Of a stretch of 64,000 nt of DNA, positions 60,551 to 64,000 are shown piece by piece. Source of the stretch: Dietzia psychralcaliphila (GTDB lineage: Bacteria > Actinomycetota > Actinomycetes > Mycobacteriales > Mycobacteriaceae); NCBI RefSeq assembly GCF_003096095.1, contig NZ_CP015453.1:3534001-3598000 (forward strand), given 5' to 3'. Numbering within the stretch: the first letter of the stretch is position 1; the number at the start of each line of letters is the position of its first letter. The notes beneath the pieces were generated by a model, which worked only from the letters and a program-made list of their open reading frames with translations, was not told where the DNA came from and made no database searches. The translations under genes were made by a program, and so were the position numbers.

Positions 60551-60625
60551 GTGTCCGATTCCCCCGTGTCCGATTCCCCCGTGTCCGATTCCCCTGTGAA
60601 CGATTCCCCCGTGAACGACTCCCCG
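60551..60625 (+). repeat. 15-bp tandem repeat, five units, each starting with GTG
   Basis: Units at 60551, 60566, 60581, 60596 and 60611 of the type GTGTCCGATTCCCCC (last two GTGAACGA...). They form the 5' end of the PPOX gene, and each offers a GTG start. TTG at 60626 continues the pattern. Confidence 0.92.
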
Positions 60626-61018
60626 TTGACCGACGACCTGCGCCGCCTACTCGCCGCACCGAACCCGTGCGTCATGGCGACGCTGCGCAAGGACGGCTCG
60701 CCGGTGACCGTGCCCACCTGGTATCGGTTGGTCGACGACCGAATCCACCTCAACCTGGACGCCGGCCGCGTCCGGCTGCAGCACCTGCGGCGAGACCCGC
60801 GGGTGGCACTGTCCGTGCTGGACGCCGACGACTGGTACTCGCACGTGAGCATCCAGGGTCGGATCACCGAGATCACCGAGGATCCCGACCTGTCCGGCAT
60901 CGACGCGCTGTCCCGGCACTACACAGACCAGCCCTACCCGGTCCGCGACCGTCCCCGTGTCGACGCCTGGCTGGAGATCGAGCGCGTACACACGTGGGGG
61001 TCCGCGGCGCGATCCTGA
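60551..61018 (+). CDS. Pyridoxamine 5'-phosphate oxidase-like (F420/FMN split-barrel) protein
   Basis: 155 residues. After ~25 residues encoded by tandem repeats, the split-barrel domain starts LRRLLAAPNPCVMATLRKDGSPVTVPTWYRLVDDRIHLNL, followed by RLQHLRRDPRVALSVLD and VSIQGRITEITED. This is the TIGR03618-like family of F420- or FMN-dependent reductases common in mycobacteria. Substrate unknown. The GTG at 60551 is the first of five in-frame GTG codons. A GAGAGGA lies about 9 nt upstream of it. Confidence 0.82.
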   Translation: MSDSPVSDSPVSDSPVNDSPVNDSPLTDDLRRLLAAPNPCVMATLRKDGSPVTVPTWYRLVDDRIHLNLDAGRVRLQHLRRDPRVALSVLDADDWYSHVSIQGRITEITEDPDLSGIDALSRHYTDQPYPVRDRPRVDAWLEIERVHTWGSAARS

Positions 61019-61060
61019 TCCGGTGGCGGGCGCCGCGGCATAGCCTCTGGGCAGAACGTC

Positions 61061-61124
61061 AGCCCCTCAGCCTTTTAGCCCCTCAGCCTTTTAGTCCTTC
61101 GGCCTTTCAGTCCTTCAGTCCTTC
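61061..61124. repeat. 16-bp tandem repeat, four units, upstream of the AhpD-like gene
   Basis: AGCCCCTCAGCCTTTT at 61061 and 61077, then diverged copies at 61093 and 61109. Intergenic, in a 151-bp gap. Confidence 0.85.
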
Positions 61125-61169
61125 AGACCGGCGCCCCACCCGGGCGCCCCACGCCCCCCGGAGCCGCAC

Positions 61170-61745
61170 ATGTCCGACCGTTACCCCCTCGCCGAACTCG
61201 CCGATCTGCCCGACGACCTGCGGGAGCGCATCCTCGCGGAGCAGGAGAAGGCCGGGTTCGTCCCCGAGGTGTTCCTGATGTTCGGACGCCGACCCGCGGA
61301 GTGGCGGGCGTTCTTCGCCTACCACGACGCGGTGATGGACCGCGAGGGCTCGAACATGTCCAAGGCGGACAAGGAGATGATCATCGTGACCATCTCCGCG
61401 CAGAACAACTGCCAGTTCTGCGTGGTGGCTCACGGGGCGATCCTTCGGATCGTCAAGAAGGACCCGTACCTCTCCGACCAGTTGGCCGTGAGCCATCACA
61501 AAGCCGAACTGACCCCCCGGGAGCGCGCGATCTGCGACTTCGCCACCAAGGTCAACCTGCGGTCCGACGAGCTCGTCGACGCCGACTTCGCCGCGCTGCA
61601 CGCGCACGGCCTGGACGACGAGGACGCGTGGGACATCGCGACGATCACCGGCCTGTTCGGGCTGAGCAACCGGGTGGCCAACGCCACCGACATGCGGCCG
61701 AACCCGGAGTTCTACACGATGGGTCGGCTGCCGCGGTCGACGTAG
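61170..61745 (+). CDS. Carboxymuconolactone decarboxylase-family peroxidase-related protein
   Basis: 191 residues. AhpD-like: SKADKEMIIVTISAQNNCQFCVVAHGAILR with C-x-x-C and nearby His, and a second helical half ELTPRERAICDFATKVNLR. It fits the TIGR01926 'peroxidase-related enzyme' type and is a distant relative of the protein at 53263-53763 but without a sigma factor beside it. Probably thiol peroxidase activity. The upstream 16-bp repeats end 45 bp before the ATG. Confidence 0.85.
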   Translation: MSDRYPLAELADLPDDLRERILAEQEKAGFVPEVFLMFGRRPAEWRAFFAYHDAVMDREGSNMSKADKEMIIVTISAQNNCQFCVVAHGAILRIVKKDPYLSDQLAVSHHKAELTPRERAICDFATKVNLRSDELVDADFAALHAHGLDDEDAWDIATITGLFGLSNRVANATDMRPNPEFYTMGRLPRST

Positions 61746-61765
61746 GCCGCCGCGGTCGCGTAGCT

Positions 61766-62506
61766 CTACAGCTGCTTGTGCGGGATCCCGTTGATGGTGC
61801 CGCCGTCCACCACGAACTCGGTGGCGGTGGCGTAGGAGGACTCGTCCGAGGCCAGGAACAGGACGAAGTTGGCCACGTCCTCGACCGTGCCGAGGCGGCC
61901 CAGGGGGATGGGGATCATGTCGTCCGGGATGCCCTCGGTGATGGGGGTGCGGACGAGCCCCGGGTGCAGTGAGTTACAGCGGATTCCGTGCGGGGCGAGT
62001 TCGAGCGCGACCGACTTGGTGAGCCCGCGGACCGCCCACTTCGCGGCCACGTACCCGTGCGCCCACGGGGTGCCGCGCATGCCCTCGATCGAGGACACGT
62101 TGATGATCGAGCCGCGGCCGGCGGCGATCATCGTCTCGGTGACCGCCTGGCACCCGTAGAAGGTCCCCGTGAGGTTCACGTCGAGGATCTGCTGCCACTT
62201 GTCGTGCCGGAACTTGTGCAGCTCGGCACCATTGGCGATCCCGGCGTTGTTGACCAGGACGTCGACCCCGCCCCAGTCGGCGACCGTCTCCTCGACGACG
62301 GCCTTCCACTGCTCGGGAGCGGACACATCGAGGTGACGGTAGCGCGCGTTCGCCCCCAGTTCTGCCGCCACGGCCTCGCCCTGCTCGTCGAGCACGTCGG
62401 TGAGCACGACCCTGGCGCCCTCCTCTACGAGCCGGCGCGCATCACCCTCACCCATCCCCCGCGCGGCGCCCGTGATGATGGCGACCTTGCCCTCGACCCG
62501 ACCCAT
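61766..62506 (-). CDS. Short-chain dehydrogenase (FabG/20-beta-hydroxysteroid dehydrogenase-like)
   Basis: 246 residues. TGAARGMGEGDARRL (cofactor loop), LTDVLDEQGEAV with Asp for NAD, NNAGIANGAELHKF, catalytic Ser and Tyr in NVSSIEGMRGTPWAHGYVAAKWAVRGL, and HPGLVRTPITEG. Similar to the FabG3/20-beta-HSD group that reduces steroid or 3-keto substrates. ATG 62506 follows GAGGGAG. It is next to, and codirectional with, the DapB-like dehydrogenase upstream (51 bp). Confidence 0.87.
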   Translation of the reverse strand: MGRVEGKVAIITGAARGMGEGDARRLVEEGARVVLTDVLDEQGEAVAAELGANARYRHLDVSAPEQWKAVVEETVADWGGVDVLVNNAGIANGAELHKFRHDKWQQILDVNLTGTFYGCQAVTETMIAAGRGSIINVSSIEGMRGTPWAHGYVAAKWAVRGLTKSVALELAPHGIRCNSLHPGLVRTPITEGIPDDMIPIPLGRLGTVEDVANFVLFLASDESSYATATEFVVDGGTINGIPHKQL

Positions 62507-62557
62507 GACGACTCCCTCTACTCGTGAACAGTTGTGGTGATGACGCCGATCGCTGCG

Positions 62558-63634
62558 TCAGCGCGCGCCGACGAGGCCCGGAGCTCCGGTGAGCGGCATC
62601 TGCAATGTGGTGGTCAGTCCCGGTGCGGCGGCCACGACGGCGGGAACGGCGTTGACGACCCGGCCGACCCCGGCCAGGATCGCCGAGTAGTTGTGGTCAC
62701 CGTCCGCGCTCTGCGCGGCCAGGTCGAGGACGTACGACGGCTCGCCGATCACCTCGACGCGGTAGGAGTGACCTTCCTGGACCGCGTACGGCCAGTCCGG
62801 ACGCAGGTCGTCCCGGGTGCGGGTGACGTGTTCGACCACGATGACGGGCTCGCCCGCCACCATCCCGGTGATCTGGAAACGGAACCCCGCCTGGGTGCCC
62901 TCGGCGATGGTGCAGGCCGCGACCTCGTAGGTCTCCGGCGCGGGTTCGCGCTCGACATGTTCGGTGATCTCGTCCACCTCCACGCCCAACCCGGCCGCGA
63001 GCAGGTGGATCGACGCGCCCCACCCTGCGGTCAACACACCGGGCAGGAACAGCAGCGGGGTCTGGTCGAGAGGGGTGCCGAACCCCATCACGTCGACCAT
63101 CGACTCGGTGGAATCGTAGGTGGCGTAGTCGGAGAACTCGGTGCAGCGGACCTGACGCACCTCGCGGCAGGTCCCGGTGATCACGAGCGGCAGGAGGTCG
63201 TTGGTGAAACCCGGGTCCACGCCGGTCACGAAGAGGGTGGCCCCGCCCTCCAGTGCCGCGGCCTCGAGCTTGGCGCGGGCACTGTCGGGGATCCCGGCGA
63301 CGGGGTTGATGAGCGGGGTGGGCGCGGTGCCGGCCACATTGATCCCGGCGGAGAGGTACTCGCGGATGTCACGCGCGGCCTCCACCGGCCGGTTGTCGCT
63401 CATCGCGCAGTAGACCACGCAGTCAGGCCTCGCGGCGATGATGTCGGCCGAGCTCGTGGTGGCGGTGACGCCGGTCGTCACCTCGAGACCGGCGAGTTCA
63501 CCTGCGTCCCTCCCCGCCTTCGCCGCGGAGTGCACCCAGACGCCCACGAGTTCGAAACGCGGGTCCTCGATGAGCTGGCGCAGGGCGATCGCCCCGGCGT
63601 TGCCCGTGGCGATCTGTGCGACCCGGATGGCCAT
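62558..63634 (-). CDS. DapB/amine dehydrogenase-like NAD(P)-dependent oxidoreductase
   Basis: 358 residues. The N-terminal Rossmann domain begins IRVAQIATGNAGAIALRQLIED and has VVYCAMSDNRPVEAARDI. A substrate domain follows with FVTGVDPGFTNDLLPLVITG and RCTEFSDYATYDSTESMVDVMGFG. The family (NAD(P)H-dependent amine dehydrogenase-like, diaminopimelate/dihydrodipicolinate reductase fold) includes mycobacterial proteins of unknown substrate. ATG 63634 follows GGGAGGGG. Upstream lies a 34-bp perfect palindrome. Confidence 0.8.
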   Translation of the reverse strand: MAIRVAQIATGNAGAIALRQLIEDPRFELVGVWVHSAAKAGRDAGELAGLEVTTGVTATTSSADIIAARPDCVVYCAMSDNRPVEAARDIREYLSAGINVAGTAPTPLINPVAGIPDSARAKLEAAALEGGATLFVTGVDPGFTNDLLPLVITGTCREVRQVRCTEFSDYATYDSTESMVDVMGFGTPLDQTPLLFLPGVLTAGWGASIHLLAAGLGVEVDEITEHVEREPAPETYEVAACTIAEGTQAGFRFQITGMVAGEPVIVVEHVTRTRDDLRPDWPYAVQEGHSYRVEVIGEPSYVLDLAAQSADGDHNYSAILAGVGRVVNAVPAVVAAAPGLTTTLQMPLTGAPGLVGAR

Positions 63635-63820
63635 GTGTCCCCTCCCGACCTGAGGCGTCACGTGGTGATGCGCGCCCGTTCGCGGCGGACGCTACCAGAG
63701 CGTGCCGCCTGGCCGGGGCCTTACCGGACACTTGACCGGACAGCTGTCCGGTCAAGTGTCGCGGCGAGGCGTCGCGGTCGGTTGTGGGGTCGGTTGTCGG
63801 GCTCGATTGTCGGGGTCGGG
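63635..63820. other. 186-bp intergenic region between sodC and the dehydrogenase gene
   Basis: It contains the 34-bp perfect palindrome (63727-63760) and G-rich degenerate repeats of about 13 bp (GGTCGGTTGTCGG type, ~63775-63819) ending at the sodC stop. Both flanking genes run leftward. Confidence 0.6.
63727..63760. promoter_or_regulatory. 34-bp perfect palindrome, operator or terminator
   Basis: GACACTTGACCGGACAG followed at once by its exact reverse complement. It starts 93 bp upstream of the dehydrogenase ATG and 61 bp downstream of the sodC stop. The lack of a loop favours a protein-binding site, but a terminator of sodC is possible. Confidence 0.7.
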
Positions 63821-64000
63821 TCAGCCGAGGACGACACCGCAGGCGCTGCGGCTGCCTCCGTCACCCGCCATCAGCGTGTCCTCGTCGGGCCCCTCCGGCG
63901 CGTAGCGCTCCGGGATGTTGGCCAGGTTGTCCGAGTTCTCGTGGATCATCACGGCCGAGCCGTCGTCGTCCAGGAGCAGCTCGCGGTCCAGCCGGTCGGT
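63821..64000 (-). CDS. sodC: Cu/Zn superoxide dismutase, N-terminal part beyond the window
   Basis: The last 60 codons are visible. [40 protein letters not shown] is the C-terminal signature of bacterial Cu/Zn-SOD: a metal His, the Asp/Gly-rich turn with the catalytic Arg, and the disulfide Cys. In mycobacteria SodC is an exported lipoprotein detoxifying superoxide. The signal here is out of view. G-rich repeats follow its stop. Confidence 0.9.
   Translation of the reverse strand, partial: TDRLDRELLLDDDGSAVMIHENSDNLANIPERYAPEGPDEDTLMAGDGGSRSACGVVLG

Noticed and set aside
60551-60625. CRISPR-like array
   Set aside because: Units are 15 bp, contiguous without spacers and in coding frame. No cas genes are present. 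The same applies to all other arrays in the window.

Overview
The window is a 64 kb stretch of very GC-rich chromosome. It is densely packed with genes on both strands and carries many 1-4 nt ATGA/GTGA gene overlaps and many GTG starts. Gene content points to a mycolic-acid actinomycete (Mycobacteriales). Markers are a WhiB protein, a mycothiol-dependent (MDMPI) fold protein, an LmeA/DUF2993 protein, two DesA3-like membrane desaturases, a DUF222/HNH '13E12' protein, a Tat-exported DUF1906 protein, a gluABCD glutamate importer, and a glpD-tetR / flavoprotein-diacylglycerol kinase locus laid out like Rv2249c-Rv2252 of Mycobacterium tuberculosis. Dietzia is my best guess for the genus, but that is inference. 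I see no rRNA, tRNA, CRISPR array, insertion sequence or prophage.

Layout. 1-3.4 kb: a truncated YdcF protein, AlkA glycosylase, thiol peroxidase, FMN reductase and a thioesterase. 3.5-11.3 kb: an orphan histidine kinase, a NarL-type two-component system with a NatAB-like ABC exporter, an orphan OmpR-type regulator and a CysE-like acetyltransferase. 11.4-20.7 kb: DUF222/HNH, DUF1906, an SDR, DapA, two small proteins, pirin, a BCCT transporter and a CAP protein. 20.8-28.6 kb: the glycerolipid locus, an ADC-like protein, a 61-residue small protein and AspA. 28.7-34.8 kb: PAP2, macrodomain and PAP2-like genes, HtpG, MDMPI, VOC and SDR. 34.9-40.3 kb: gluABCD divergent from desaturase 1, then WhiB. 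40.5-48.5 kb: glycosyltransferase, DJ-1, LmeA, adenylate cyclase-like, DEAD helicase, thioesterase and desaturase 2. 48.6-56 kb: LLM oxidoreductase, ThiM-ThiE, lipoprotein, VOC, an ECF41-type sigma factor with its AhpD partner, DUF1707 and MFS. 56-64 kb: D-aminoacylase-like, a damaged patatin, a metallo-beta-lactamase-rhodanese protein, PPOX, AhpD-like, an SDR, a DapB-like dehydrogenase and the 3' end of sodC.

Two themes run through the window. First, short tandem repeats, most often 15 bp, sit at gene starts, gene ends and interdomain linkers. Three genes start inside 15-bp arrays in which every unit begins with GTG. Several others end in arrays whose units repeat the stop codon. Second, about fifteen genes have a TANNNT -10 hexamer only 6-8 nt before the start codon, which predicts leaderless transcripts.

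The best-supported regulatory find is an exact TGTCACA-N16-CGTC (ECF41-type) promoter in front of the AhpD-sigma pair, with its -35 element duplicated by a 17-bp tandem repeat. Other notable points are a patatin-like gene missing its nucleophile region, a thiol peroxidase without the usual resolving cysteine, a cyclase domain without its purine-specifying lysine, a TetR operator candidate in the glycerolipid locus, a 34-bp perfect palindrome near sodC, and two very small proteins that could be mycolata envelope peptides.
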